The notes under the pieces are model-generated. The model searched no databases. It was given only the letters and a program-made list of their open reading frames with translations, and was not told the origin of the DNA. A stretch of 64,000 nt of DNA, from positions 186,001 to 250,000 of the forward strand of contig NZ_CP107575.1 in assembly GCF_025854375.1 (NCBI RefSeq), in the 5' to 3' direction. Below are positions 26,165-35,832 of the stretch, piece by piece. Origin of the DNA: Glutamicibacter sp. JL.03c. GTDB taxonomy: Bacteria > Actinomycetota > Actinomycetes > Actinomycetales > Micrococcaceae. Position 1 is the stretch's first letter. Every line of letters begins with the position of its first letter. A program made the translations under genes and the position numbers.

Positions 26165-26962
26165 ATGCGCATCGCTGTAATGCAGGACGAAGCTGAAGTC
26201 TTGGGAATTGAGCGCAATCTCGACGCCATTGACCATGCTGCGCAACGTGCTGCCGCCGATGGTGCCAGAATCCTGCTCACGTCCGAGCTTTTCGCCGTCG
26301 GCTACGCGCCCTACGTCCTGCGCGATTCCCTGGACATTTCCCTGCTGTCGGGTGCTCACCAGCGGCTGTCGAGCATCGCCGCGAAGCATGCGATCGCCCT
26401 GGTCTACTCCCTGCCCGAGATTACCGACGCCGGTTGGCTGATCACGTCGACCTTTGTTGATGATCAGGGAGTGCAGCTCGCGCATTATCAGAAGGTGCAG
26501 CTTTTTGGCGTTGAAGAGCATGAAGTATTCATCGCAGGCAGCAACCCGCCAGCGTCCTTCGACTATGCAGGGCTGACGCTGGGCATGGTGATCTGCTTTG
26601 ACGTGGAATTCCCAGAGGTTGTCCGCGAAGCATCACGACGTTCGGTGCAGTTGCTGCTTGTTCCCACTGCCATGGGCCGCGGATACGAGCAGGTGTGCAC
26701 TCGCCTTGTTCCAACTCGTGCCATGGAGAGCCAGCTTTTCATTGCCTACGCGAACCACAGCGGTTCGGAAGCTGGATTCGAATTGGCCGGCACCAGCGTC
26801 ATCGCCGGTGCTGACGGGACTATCCTGGCGCAGGCTGGTGCGGGTTCCGAGCTTCTTGCTGCGGATATCGATGTGAGCTCGCTACCGCGGATTAGAACTG
26901 AAGTTCCGTATCTGGAACAGGCGCGGAGAGACCTCTATGCGCAATGGTTGAGGGAGAAGTAA
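26165..26962 (+). CDS. Carbon-nitrogen hydrolase (nitrilase superfamily)
   Basis: A 265-residue cytoplasmic amidase. The catalytic triad of the superfamily is visible as Glu41 in LLTSELFAVGY, Lys110 in HYQKVQLFG and Cys144 in GMVICFDVEFPEVVREA. These enzymes hydrolyse small amides or omega-amides. The exact substrate cannot be read from sequence. I chose ATG 26165 after CGGAGGGAG. It stands alone between a terminator hairpin and a convergent HNH gene. Confidence 0.92.
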   Translation: MRIAVMQDEAEVLGIERNLDAIDHAAQRAAADGARILLTSELFAVGYAPYVLRDSLDISLLSGAHQRLSSIAAKHAIALVYSLPEITDAGWLITSTFVDDQGVQLAHYQKVQLFGVEEHEVFIAGSNPPASFDYAGLTLGMVICFDVEFPEVVREASRRSVQLLLVPTAMGRGYEQVCTRLVPTRAMESQLFIAYANHSGSEAGFELAGTSVIAGADGTILAQAGAGSELLAADIDVSSLPRIRTEVPYLEQARRDLYAQWLREK

Positions 26963-27029
26963 CCAGCCCCTAGGGTACTTCCGCGGGCGAAGGTGCCGTG
27001 CAGAAGCATCCTGAGGTCTGAGGTTGTAG

Positions 27030-28448
27030 TCAGGCGGCCGTGGACTCCGGGAAACCGGGTCGTCTGAGTTTGCCTTTGAGTTCTTCGAACCAACTTGAGT
27101 CACTCATGAGATGCGGGAAAGGCTTGTGGACTAGGCCGGTGGCCGGCGGGGCCGTTGATTTATACGACGTCGTGGACACCGGATTGATCAGCATGGTGTG
27201 AGGGCCCTTCATGAGCGTCAACTCAAACCAGCCGGCGGATTCCTTCGCTTTGTTGCAGATTTCACAGCGACCGCAGCCGTTGTACGCACTGGTCTTGCCA
27301 CCCCTAGCATGCTGCTTGACGTGGTCTGATTCTTCGACAATTCCGTCGCAAAATGGAGTGCGGCAATGCCGGTCTCGAACTCTGATGAACTTCTTGAGCT
27401 TCTCCGGGAAGATCCGGGCTTTGGAGTCCATCGCTATCAGGTCCTGATCTCCAGGCGCCGTATAGAACCTAGCCAGTTCAGTGAGCACTTCGACCTGTTC
27501 GATATGTTCCGGGGTGAGCTTGGCTTCCATCTCTTCGAACGTTAGCTCGTTGTCGATTTGATGTCCGCCGATCCATGCTCGAACGTCTTGCGCAGGCATG
27601 TAGCCGTAGCCCTCGAGGTATGCAGGTTCCCGTTCGCCCTGGAACAATGCCCGGTCGGTCATGATGACTCCGACGTGCAAGTTGATGGGCATCTGTGAGG
27701 GCTCTCCGGCCATCATGTAGCTATGGAGAATGTCGGCCCTGATCTGCTCCACGGTTCGCTCGTCGCCCTTTTTCTTGAGCTTCCGGGATTCCTTGTCGAG
27801 ATAGTTCTTCAACCCCATGCCGGGAAGTAATGGATACATCGCGGTGAGCTTGATGCAACCCTTCGTTGTATCAATTTCCATGCGAGCGTAGCGGCTCTCT
27901 TCGACCGTCTTCTGCTCTTTGGATACCTGGTCAGAATTGTAGGAAAGAGTGAATTTCCGAACAGTGTCTTTGATGAGCTTCGGTCCCATGTTCTCGAACA
28001 TGTCAGAATTCGCGCCGTAGAAGTCATCAAATTCGGTGCGACGTTGCGCCTTGACCGTCTGCAATTCATTAAGAATTGCCATGATCTGACGTTCGGTAAA
28101 TTCGCCGTGTGAGAATGCTGCTGCCAAATGCGGAGTGTCTTCCATGAGGATGCGGCAATTGGTCAGGTAATTGCGGAATCCTTTGGGGGATTGCCTGCGT
28201 GCGATGGCCACGCTAGAAGCTGCGCCACGCGTTTGATCTTCTAGGTTGACTCCGCGATCTTCATGGTCGCGGACTACATCCTTTTCTACCTGATATGACA
28301 AGGAAGCCTGCTTGTAGTTCGCCGAGGAGGCCAAGCTTTCCAAGCCTGCGATGGCATGAAGGCGTTCAGTTGTGCTGCCGTGGTCTTCAATCCACGCCAG
28401 GTCATCTTGCAGTTGCAGCAAGTGGGTTTCGAAATCCTCTTGCGACAC
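27030..28448 (-). CDS. DUF222 and HNH endonuclease domain protein
   Basis: A 472-residue protein with an alpha-helical DUF222 N-terminal region and a C-terminal HNH nuclease motif (CRTPFCDGIVEESDHVKQHA, then NGCGRCEICNKAKESAGW). Cys pairs would hold zinc, and the His of DH plus a downstream Asn would form the active centre. Such proteins occur in many copies in actinobacterial genomes, often beside mobile DNA, and their function is not settled. The start is GTG 28448 and the ribosome site is poor. Base composition is lower in GC than the flanking genes. Confidence 0.88.
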   Translation of the reverse strand: MSQEDFETHLLQLQDDLAWIEDHGSTTERLHAIAGLESLASSANYKQASLSYQVEKDVVRDHEDRGVNLEDQTRGAASSVAIARRQSPKGFRNYLTNCRILMEDTPHLAAAFSHGEFTERQIMAILNELQTVKAQRRTEFDDFYGANSDMFENMGPKLIKDTVRKFTLSYNSDQVSKEQKTVEESRYARMEIDTTKGCIKLTAMYPLLPGMGLKNYLDKESRKLKKKGDERTVEQIRADILHSYMMAGEPSQMPINLHVGVIMTDRALFQGEREPAYLEGYGYMPAQDVRAWIGGHQIDNELTFEEMEAKLTPEHIEQVEVLTELARFYTAPGDQDLIAMDSKARIFPEKLKKFIRVRDRHCRTPFCDGIVEESDHVKQHARGGKTSAYNGCGRCEICNKAKESAGWFELTLMKGPHTMLINPVSTTSYKSTAPPATGLVHKPFPHLMSDSSWFEELKGKLRRPGFPESTAA

Positions 28449-28558
28449 TGCCGGGTGCAGGCCATCTCCGTGCGCCTTTGCTTCGGACGTACTCTAATTA
28501 TACTTCTCTATCTCGAATATGTCTTCGAGTATTGTGGAAAAGTTTTGAAGGGACGCGG

Positions 28559-30151
28559 TTAGCTCGCATTGAGGAAATTCAGCGCGAGATAGAGTTCCTG
28601 GCGAACGTCAGCGCGGTTCAGGTCCTTGTCGAGAATCTCGCCGATGGAGGCGATGTGGCGGCGCACGGAATTGCGATGCAGGTCAATGTTCTTCGAAGTC
28701 TGATCCCAGGAGCCATTGGCTTCCAGCCAGCCGGTGAGCACTTCAAGGTAGAGGTCACGACGGGGTTCAGGGAGATCGAGGATCGGCGCGAGGGTCTTTT
28801 TGGCAAGCTGCTTCCCGGCCTGGGCGGGGAGCAGGGAGAGGAAAGAGCGAGGGATGCGGTGGGCATCGAGGCTCTGGCGTTTTTCGCGGATCTGGGGGAG
28901 CAGGCCGGTGGCCTGGGCCTGGAGATCAGCGAGTTTTTCTCCGAGTTGGCGATCGGCGGGTTCCGGAGTGCTGAAGCCGGCAACGTAGCCGGAGGATTCA
29001 AGTCGTTCGAACATCGCCGTGGTGGGTTCAGCGCGGGTGAGGGCGACGAAGTGGTTGTCGGTCGGCATCACTAGGCGGGTGTCAAGGAGCGCCTGGAGGT
29101 GGGTCAAATGCGGTGAGGGCTGCTGCGTGACGGGGGTGACGAGCGGGGAAACCACCGCAACGCGCACCGGATTGTCGGCGGCTCCGCCAAGGCTCTCGGA
29201 GAACAGGTCGAAGGTCGCGGCGTCGAAGGCGGAGCGCGAGGCGAACAGCAAGGTGGTGGCGAGCTGCGTTGAGCTGGACGAGCTGGCGGCACGTTCGCGC
29301 GCGAGGACATCGAGCAGGCCCAGCGCCGTGGTGATCAGGTTGTGGTCGAAGGCCGAGGGGGTGCGGGCGAAGCCGATGGACAGCACGCCCAGCAGTGGCG
29401 CGCGTCCGCCGGAAGTGGTGCTGGCACGGATCGGGAAGGCCAAGTCAACCAGCGAATCTTCGCGATGCATGGCGAACTGCTGGTTGCTGGCTCCGCTGGC
29501 GGCCTTCTCGAAGAGCTCGGATTTGCGGGCCTCGTCGAGATCGGCGGTTTCGGCCAGTGGCACCTCGTGGCGGACCTGGCCTTTGGCGCCGAGCAGCCGG
29601 ACGCTGGCCTTGAGCCGCTGGGAGAGGACCATGACCAGCTGGGCTTCGGGGTCGGGGTGCGTCATGCAGCGCATCAGGGCGCGGTTGGCTTCGGCGCTGA
29701 CGCGCAATTGGGCGGCGTTATCCGCCTCGATCAGCTGCGCGAAGGCGATGCCGATGGCGGCGAAGGGGACGCTGGCCGGGATTTCCACCAGAGGCAACTT
29801 GTGGGCGCGGCAGGCATCGATCACCGTCTGCGGGATGGCGGTGAAATAGGGTTCGAGGCCGAAGCCCAGCGCGCTGACCTTGGCCTGGGAGAGGCGGGCG
29901 ATGAACTGCTGGACCTGTTCAGGGTCCTGGTCGTGGCCGAGCAGCGGAAAACCGCTGGTGAGGATCATTTCCTCGTCCAGCAGGTAGTCGGTGGGATCGT
30001 CCATGTCGCTGGCTTCCACCCAGCGCAGCGGCCGGTCGCCGGCATCGTGGACCAGGGCGATCTCCGGGGGGAGCTGGCGCAGGAATCGACGCAGGGTGAT
30101 GCCGGGAGCCACGGGTGCCGGCGAGGATTGCGGTGGTGCGGAATGTCCCAT
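28559..30151 (-). CDS. PucR-family transcriptional regulator
   Basis: A 530-residue regulator. The N-terminus is a PucR sensor domain (EMILTSGFPLLGHD region), and the C-terminus carries the PucR helix-turn-helix (NGSWDQTSKNIDLHRNSVRR, then HIASIGEILDKDLNRADVR). PucR proteins typically activate adjacent nitrogen-compound catabolic genes. It is divergent from an amino-acid permease gene followed by an amine oxidase, which suggests it senses an amine or amino acid. The gap of 114 bases holds a direct repeat, CCACAGTGCAGC. Confidence 0.9.
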   Translation of the reverse strand: MGHSAPPQSSPAPVAPGITLRRFLRQLPPEIALVHDAGDRPLRWVEASDMDDPTDYLLDEEMILTSGFPLLGHDQDPEQVQQFIARLSQAKVSALGFGLEPYFTAIPQTVIDACRAHKLPLVEIPASVPFAAIGIAFAQLIEADNAAQLRVSAEANRALMRCMTHPDPEAQLVMVLSQRLKASVRLLGAKGQVRHEVPLAETADLDEARKSELFEKAASGASNQQFAMHREDSLVDLAFPIRASTTSGGRAPLLGVLSIGFARTPSAFDHNLITTALGLLDVLARERAASSSSSTQLATTLLFASRSAFDAATFDLFSESLGGAADNPVRVAVVSPLVTPVTQQPSPHLTHLQALLDTRLVMPTDNHFVALTRAEPTTAMFERLESSGYVAGFSTPEPADRQLGEKLADLQAQATGLLPQIREKRQSLDAHRIPRSFLSLLPAQAGKQLAKKTLAPILDLPEPRRDLYLEVLTGWLEANGSWDQTSKNIDLHRNSVRRHIASIGEILDKDLNRADVRQELYLALNFLNAS

Positions 30152-30225
30152 GAGAAACTATTTTAGTTCAAAACTTACATCCTGAGAGCCGAGTCACAGA
30201 TCTAGGCTTGAAGGCGGAAGAAAAA

Positions 30226-30254
30226 CCACAGTGCAGCAAAATCCACAGTGCAGC
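30226..30254 (+). repeat. Tandem 12-bp direct repeat before the permease gene
   Basis: CCACAGTGCAGC occurs at 30226-30237 and 30243-30254, 17 bases apart, just ahead of the permease ribosome site. Two half-sites on nearly the same face of the helix would suit a dimeric activator such as the divergent PucR protein. Confidence 0.5.
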
Positions 30255-30265
30255 GAGGACCCGAG

Positions 30266-31747
30266 ATGAACAGCACCACGAGCGCCAGGAAGAAACCAGC
30301 CACTGGCCTTGGCCCGCAGCTGCGGCGGCGCAAGTCGATCCAGCAGATGATCGGCGACGCAGAACCCAGCTCATCGGGCGGTGCGCTGCGCCGCACCCTG
30401 GGCATGTGGCAGCTGACCATGATCAGCGTCGGTGCCACCATGGGCACAGGCATCCTGGTGATCCTCGGTGCGACCGTGCCGATCGCCGGCCCGGCCATTT
30501 GGATCTCCTTCGTGATCGCCGGCGTGACCGCGCTGCTCTCGGCAGTGTCCTACGCCGAAATGGCGGGCATGGTGCCGGTGGCCGGCTCCAGCTACTCCTA
30601 TTCCTACGCGACCATGGGCGAAGGCATCGCCTGGATCTGCGGATGGTGCCTGGTGCTCGAATACGCGGTCTCCGTGGCAGCGGTGGCGGTGGGCGCCGGC
30701 GAATACGTCAACGAGACCCTGCGCGCCTTTAATATGGAGCTGCCCATCTCGCTGGCCGGAGGACCGGCCGAAGGCGGAGTAGTAAACCTGCCGGCACTGA
30801 TCGTCGTGGTGCTGGCCACCCTGCTTCTGGTGCGCGGAGCGCGCGAATCGGCCATCGTGAACACCATTGTGGTCATCATCAAGGCCGGCATCCTGGTCTT
30901 CTTCTCGATCGTCGCCTTCAGCGCCTTCAACGCCGGGAACTTCGAGCCATTGCTGCCGATGGGAGCTGCCGGCGTGACCGCGGCGGCCTCCAGCGTCTTC
31001 TTCTCCTACATCGGTTTCGACGCGGCCTCCACGGCCGGGGAAGAAGCCAAGAACCCCAAGCGCGATCTGCCCCGCGCGATCATGCTCTCGATGCTCATCG
31101 TCACCCTGACCTACGTGCTGGTGGCGGTCTCCGCGATCGGTGCGCGCGAATGGACCTGGTTCGAGGGAACCGAAGCCGCGCTGGTGCAGATCGTCGGCGA
31201 AATCACCGGGCAGCCGTGGCTGGTGCTGGTCTTCGCGGTGGCCTCGGTACTCGCGATCGCCTCGGTGGTGCTCACGGTGCTTTATGGGCAGACCCGCATC
31301 CTGCTGTCCATGTCCCGCGACGGGCTGGTGCCGGCGGCCTTCGGCAAGGTCTCCCCGCGCACCGGAACCCCGGTGATCGGCACCCTGATTACCGGCATCC
31401 TGGTGGCGATCACTGCCGGCTTCATCCCGCTGGGCGCGCTGGCCGATGCCACGAGCATCGGCACCCTGTTCGCCTTTGCGCTGGTGGGCGTCTCGGTGAT
31501 GTACCTGCGCCGCAAGCAGCCGCTGGCACCGCGCACCTTCAAGGTCCCGTTCTACCCGATCACCCCGATTCTGGGCGTGGCCGCCTGCCTGTTCCTGATG
31601 AGCCAGCTGGGCTGGCACACCTGGGTGGTCTTCGGGATCTGGATGCTCGTGGGCATCATCTTGTACCTGGCCTATGGCCGCCGCCGCTCGGTGCTTGGGC
31701 AGCTGGGCAAGCAGGAATACATCGACAGCCACCTCGGCAATAAATAG
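30266..31747 (+). CDS. APC-family amino-acid/amine permease
   Basis: A 493-residue inner-membrane transporter with about 12 segments. The family opening is TMISVGATMGTGILVILGAT, and the central signature FFSYIGFDAASTAGEEAKNP-type stretch is present. It resembles the cationic amino-acid permease branch. I chose ATG 30266 after GCGAGGA. It is followed at eight bases by a flavin amine oxidase gene, so the imported amine or amino acid is probably the oxidase substrate. Confidence 0.92.
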   Translation: MNSTTSARKKPATGLGPQLRRRKSIQQMIGDAEPSSSGGALRRTLGMWQLTMISVGATMGTGILVILGATVPIAGPAIWISFVIAGVTALLSAVSYAEMAGMVPVAGSSYSYSYATMGEGIAWICGWCLVLEYAVSVAAVAVGAGEYVNETLRAFNMELPISLAGGPAEGGVVNLPALIVVVLATLLLVRGARESAIVNTIVVIIKAGILVFFSIVAFSAFNAGNFEPLLPMGAAGVTAAASSVFFSYIGFDAASTAGEEAKNPKRDLPRAIMLSMLIVTLTYVLVAVSAIGAREWTWFEGTEAALVQIVGEITGQPWLVLVFAVASVLAIASVVLTVLYGQTRILLSMSRDGLVPAAFGKVSPRTGTPVIGTLITGILVAITAGFIPLGALADATSIGTLFAFALVGVSVMYLRRKQPLAPRTFKVPFYPITPILGVAACLFLMSQLGWHTWVVFGIWMLVGIILYLAYGRRRSVLGQLGKQEYIDSHLGNK

Positions 31748-31755
31748 GAGCCATT

Positions 31756-33417
31756 TTGAACCCCATCACCATGCTCAACCCGGACTTCCCGTTCGGCTAC
31801 GACCACTACTTGGCCAATGACGCCGGCCTGGGCTCCGTGCCGGAATCGCTCTACGGCACCGAGGTGGCCGTGATCGGCGCCGGGCTTTCCGGACTGGTCA
31901 CCGCCTACGAGTTGATGAAGCTGGGCCTGAAGCCGGTGGTCTACGAGGCCGACCAGATCGGCGGTCGCTTGCGCACTGCGAGCTTTGCCGCGGCTCCGCA
32001 GATCACCTGCGACCTGGGCGGCATGCGCTTCCCGGTCTCCAGCAAGGCGCTGTACCACTACATCGAGCTGCTGGGGCTGGGAACCTACGACTTCCCGAAC
32101 CCGCTGGCCGAGCCGACCGACTCCACCGTGATCGAGCTCAAGGGCCAGAAGATCTACGTGGAAGACCCGGCTGACCTGCCGGTCTTCTACCAGGAAGTGG
32201 CCGATGCATGGAAGCAGGCGTTGCGCGAGGACGCCCACTTCGAACAGATGCAGCAGGCCATCCGCGATCGCGATACCCGCACCATCAAGCAGCTGTGGGA
32301 CTCGATGCTCGAGGAGTTCGACGAGGAGAGCTTCTACGGCTTCATCGCCAACTCCAAGGCCTTCAAGGAAGCCGGGTTCGAGCACCGCGAGGCCTTCGGC
32401 CAGGTGGGCTTCGGCTCTGGCGGCTGGGATACCGACTTCCCGAACTCGATCCTGGAAATCCTGCGCGTGGTCTACACCGACGCCGACGACTACCACCGCG
32501 GCATCACCGGGGGAGCGGCCAAGCTGCCCGAAGCGTTGTGGAACCATGCGCCCGAAAAGATGGCGCACTGGCCGGCGGGCACTTCCCTGTCTTCGCTGCA
32601 TGGCGGCGCCCCGCGCGGGGCGGTGGCCAAGGTGTACCGCACGGGCAACCCCGGGTTCAACGGCGCGAACACCATCGAGGTGACTGAGCGCTTCGGCCGC
32701 ACCCAGGAATTCGGTGCCGTGGTTTCCACCGTGCAGTCCTGGCTGCTGTCCACCGGGATCGACACCGATGAACAGCTCTTTGCCCCGGAACTATGGACCG
32801 CGATCGAACGCAGCCACTACATGCAGTCCTCCAAGACCTTTGTGATGGTCGACCGCCCGTTCTGGAAAGACCGCGACCCGGTGACCGGGCAGCACCTGAT
32901 GTCCATGACGCTCACCGATCGGCTCAGCCGCGCCACCTACCTGCTGGATCACGGCGAAGACCAGCCAGCGGTCATCCTGCTCTCCTACACCTGGAACGAC
33001 GATGCGCTCAAGTGGCTCTCGCTCTCGGCCGAACGCCGCATGGAGCTGATGCTGCATTCGCTGGAGAAGATCTATCCGGGTGTGGATATCCGCAACCACA
33101 TCGTCGGCCAGCCGATCACCGTGTCCTGGGAGTCCGATCCGAACTTCATGGGCGCGTTCAAGGCCAACCTGCCCGGCCACTACCGCTACCAGCAGCGCCT
33201 GTACACCCATTTCGACCAGCAGCAGATGGCCGCCGAACACCGCGGCATTTTCCTGGCCGGCGATGACGTATCGTGGACCGCAGGCTGGGCCGAAGGCGCG
33301 GTGACCACCGGTTTGAACGCCCTGTGGGGCGTGGTGCAGCATCTGGGCGGCGCGGATGCGCAGGCCAATCCCGGCCCGGGCCAGCTCCTGGCCGAGATTG
33401 GCCCCAAGGCGCTGTAG
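31756..33417 (+). CDS. Flavin amine / L-amino-acid oxidase
   Basis: A 553-residue FAD enzyme. The Rossmann start is EVAVIGAGLSGLVTAYELMK and the flavin contact at the end is GIFLAGDDVSWTAGWAEGAV. The middle GGMRFPVSSKALYHYIELLG resembles aromatic amino-acid monooxygenases and oxidases of the IaaM type, so oxidation or oxidative decarboxylation of an amino acid is likely. TTG 31756 follows AGGAG by five bases and is the best-supported start, with ATG 31771 the alternative. The stop codon abuts the convergent tctA stop with no spacer. Confidence 0.9.
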   Translation: MNPITMLNPDFPFGYDHYLANDAGLGSVPESLYGTEVAVIGAGLSGLVTAYELMKLGLKPVVYEADQIGGRLRTASFAAAPQITCDLGGMRFPVSSKALYHYIELLGLGTYDFPNPLAEPTDSTVIELKGQKIYVEDPADLPVFYQEVADAWKQALREDAHFEQMQQAIRDRDTRTIKQLWDSMLEEFDEESFYGFIANSKAFKEAGFEHREAFGQVGFGSGGWDTDFPNSILEILRVVYTDADDYHRGITGGAAKLPEALWNHAPEKMAHWPAGTSLSSLHGGAPRGAVAKVYRTGNPGFNGANTIEVTERFGRTQEFGAVVSTVQSWLLSTGIDTDEQLFAPELWTAIERSHYMQSSKTFVMVDRPFWKDRDPVTGQHLMSMTLTDRLSRATYLLDHGEDQPAVILLSYTWNDDALKWLSLSAERRMELMLHSLEKIYPGVDIRNHIVGQPITVSWESDPNFMGAFKANLPGHYRYQQRLYTHFDQQQMAAEHRGIFLAGDDVSWTAGWAEGAVTTGLNALWGVVQHLGGADAQANPGPGQLLAEIGPKAL

Positions 33418-34923
33418 CTAGACGTCCTGTCGGCGTCGGGAAGCGATCCGGCGCCACAGGGTGTAGCCGAGCATCAGCACCAGCAATGCGTACAAGGTGA
33501 TGGTGATGCCCGAACCGAGCAGGATCGACAGCTCGCCGCCGCTGGACATCAGCGCATTGCGCAGGCTGGTTTCGGCCAGCGGGCCGAGCACCACGCCGAT
33601 CATCACCGGCGCCAGCGGGTAGCCATAGCGGCGCATCAGGAAGGCGGCAAATCCGATGGCCAGCACCAGCAGCAGGTCGACCACCGAAGCGCCGGTGGCG
33701 TAGACGCCCAGCCCGCAGAACACCGTGATGCCGGCGAACAGGTGTGGCTTGGGAATCAGCAGCAGCTTGGCCCATAGCGGCGCAAAGGGCAGATTCAGCA
33801 CCAGCAGCATCACCAGGCCGACAAAGAGACTGGCCAGCAGCGCCCAGACCAGATCCGCATTGCGCTCGAAAAGCATCGGACCTGGCTGCAGGCCATACTG
33901 CTGGAAGGCGGCCAGCATGATCGCGGCCGTGGCCGAGGTGGGCAGGCCCAGGGCCAGCAGCGCGCCCATGGCGGTGCCGCTGGTGGCATTGCCGGCAGCT
34001 TCCGGGGCGGCCACGCCGCGAATCGCGCCGGTGCCGAACTTGGGAAAGCGGCGTTTGCGGTCCAGCTGGCGCTCGGTGCCGTAGGCCAGGAAGGTGGGCA
34101 CCTCGGCACCGCCGACCGGAATCACCCCGAAGGGCACGCCAAAAGCGGTGCCGCGCAGCCAGGCCGGGATCGCTTCGCGCACTTCCGAGCGCGAAAGGTA
34201 GGGGCGGCCGGCAACGGAAATGGCGGTCAGCTTCTGGTCGCGGTGGATGCGCGAGGCCACATGCAGCACCTCGCCCAGGGCCAGCACGCCGACGGTGATC
34301 ACGATGATGCTCACCCCGTCAAAGAGCTGCGGCACATTGGCGGTGAAGCGCGAGGCCCCGGAAATGCCATCGATGCCCACCACGGACAGGGCCAGGCCGA
34401 GCAGCAGCGAGGCCAGCCCCTTCAACGCCGAGTCCGAAACCACCGAGGCGGTGGCGATGAAGGCGAAGATCGCCAGGGCAAAGTATTCCGCCGGCCCGAA
34501 AAGCACCGCGATTTCCGCCAGCTTGGGGGCAAAGAACACCACCAGGGTGGTGGCGATCAATCCGCCGATGAAGGCGCCAATGGCGCTGGTGGCCAGCGCC
34601 TGGGGTGCCCGCCCGTCCTTGGCCATGCGATGGCCTTCGAAGGTGGTGGCAATGGCAGTGGAGCCGCCGGGGGTATTCATCAGGATCCCCATGGTGGAAT
34701 CGCCAAAAAGGCCGCCGAAGTAGACGCCGGCAAACATGATGAAGGCGCCGACCGGGTCCAGCGAAAAGGTCATCGGCAACAACAGGGCCACGGCCATGGA
34801 GGAACCCAGGCCCGGCAGCACCCCCACGGCGGTGCCCAGGAAGGCGCCGATGAAGACCCAGAGCAGATTCATCGGGGTCAGCGCTTGGCCGAAGCCGTCA
34901 AGAAGCAGATTCAGGGATTCCAT
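33418..34923 (-). CDS. tctA: Tripartite tricarboxylate transporter, large membrane subunit TctA
   Basis: A 501-residue protein with about 11 membrane segments and the TctA signature ([20 protein letters not shown], and the [20 protein letters not shown]-type stretch early in the chain). With TctB and the periplasm-type binding protein TctC it imports citrate-like tricarboxylates using an ion gradient. Its ATG overlaps the tctB stop by one base (TAATG), so they are coupled. The gene order is tctC, usp, tctB, tctA on the minus strand. Confidence 0.95.
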   Translation of the reverse strand: MESLNLLLDGFGQALTPMNLLWVFIGAFLGTAVGVLPGLGSSMAVALLLPMTFSLDPVGAFIMFAGVYFGGLFGDSTMGILMNTPGGSTAIATTFEGHRMAKDGRAPQALATSAIGAFIGGLIATTLVVFFAPKLAEIAVLFGPAEYFALAIFAFIATASVVSDSALKGLASLLLGLALSVVGIDGISGASRFTANVPQLFDGVSIIVITVGVLALGEVLHVASRIHRDQKLTAISVAGRPYLSRSEVREAIPAWLRGTAFGVPFGVIPVGGAEVPTFLAYGTERQLDRKRRFPKFGTGAIRGVAAPEAAGNATSGTAMGALLALGLPTSATAAIMLAAFQQYGLQPGPMLFERNADLVWALLASLFVGLVMLLVLNLPFAPLWAKLLLIPKPHLFAGITVFCGLGVYATGASVVDLLLVLAIGFAAFLMRRYGYPLAPVMIGVVLGPLAETSLRNALMSSGGELSILLGSGITITLYALLVLMLGYTLWRRIASRRRQDV

Positions 34924-35450
34924 TAGCCGATCAGTCCTTCCAGGATGCCGCTAGGCAGGTTCAAGCCGAGTGCCGCGCCGAAGGCCAGCTGGATGGCCGA
35001 GGAGAAAACCACGGCGATCCCCAGATCCCGGGCCCGGTTCTTGCTGCCCAGGGCAAAGGCCACGGTCCAGAAGAGCAGGCTGGCGCTGATCAGCCATCCA
35101 GCAGGAACTAAAAGCAAAGCGAAGGCCAGGAAACCTGCGGCGACCAGCGACACGGTTTTCCAATCCGAATAGCTGCGGTAGCCCTGCGGGTCGGCGGGGA
35201 CCGGCTCGGGGGTACGGATCAGTTGCATTGCCAGTAGCGCCGCGAGGACGAAGATCGCGATGGTGATCAAGATCGGGACGAATGTTGGTCCCGGCTGCTT
35301 GGCCCCGTCGGGCACTTCCATGGTGATGATGCCGACACCCAGATAGATCCCCAATAGCACCAGGATCCCCGGCAGGATCAGCCCGCTGCGCCCGATTCCG
35401 GGTTTGGTCCGGGGCGCAGCTTCCAGTGATGTTTCAGTGCTCATTCTCAT
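34923..35450 (-). CDS. tctB: Tripartite tricarboxylate transporter, small membrane subunit TctB
   Basis: A 175-residue protein with four hydrophobic segments (LILPGILVLLGIYLGVGII first), the size and layout of TctB. It completes the membrane part of the importer with TctA. The start is ATG 35450, or ATG 35444 six bases later. It overlaps the end of the universal stress protein gene by 17 bases, so the operon is tightly packed. Confidence 0.9.
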   Translation of the reverse strand: MRMSTETSLEAAPRTKPGIGRSGLILPGILVLLGIYLGVGIITMEVPDGAKQPGPTFVPILITIAIFVLAALLAMQLIRTPEPVPADPQGYRSYSDWKTVSLVAAGFLAFALLLVPAGWLISASLLFWTVAFALGSKNRARDLGIAVVFSSAIQLAFGAALGLNLPSGILEGLIG

Positions 35451-35811
35451 CGGCCTTTACGCTCAGCACCGGCACGCTGGCCCCGAGGATCACCGCTTGG
35501 GCATCGGAGCCCATCAGCATTTTCCCCACCCGCGAACGGGAGCGGACCCCGATGACGATCATCTGGGCATCCAGCTCATTGCCCAGGTCGATCAGTTCTT
35601 CAGCGGCCCGTGGCGAATTCGCGCCTGGCTGCACAAAACGGGCCTTGTGCTGCAGCTGTGAGGCGAGTTCCGGACTCGGCCAGGCTTCGCCGTTGAGGGC
35701 GAAGAGCGGGAAGAGGGCCATGTCGGTGCCGGCCAGTTCGGCGGCGGCAAGGCCGTGCCGCAGGGCGGCGGCGCCCTCGGCGGTGTGGGTGTATCCGACC
35801 AGGATGGTCAT
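35434..35811 (-). CDS. Universal stress protein domain protein inside the tct operon
   Basis: A 125-residue single UspA domain (MTILVGYTHTAEGAAALRHG, and VIGVRSRSRVGKMLMGSDAQ with the G-x2-G-x9-GS nucleotide pattern, here partly altered). It lies between tctC and tctB on the same strand and overlaps tctB, so it is co-expressed with the importer. A regulatory or energy-sensing role for the transporter is possible but unproven. Confidence 0.88.
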   Translation of the reverse strand: MTILVGYTHTAEGAAALRHGLAAAELAGTDMALFPLFALNGEAWPSPELASQLQHKARFVQPGANSPRAAEELIDLGNELDAQMIVIGVRSRSRVGKMLMGSDAQAVILGASVPVLSVKADENEH

Positions 35812-35832
35812 GGTTTCTCCAATTTTTCGTGG

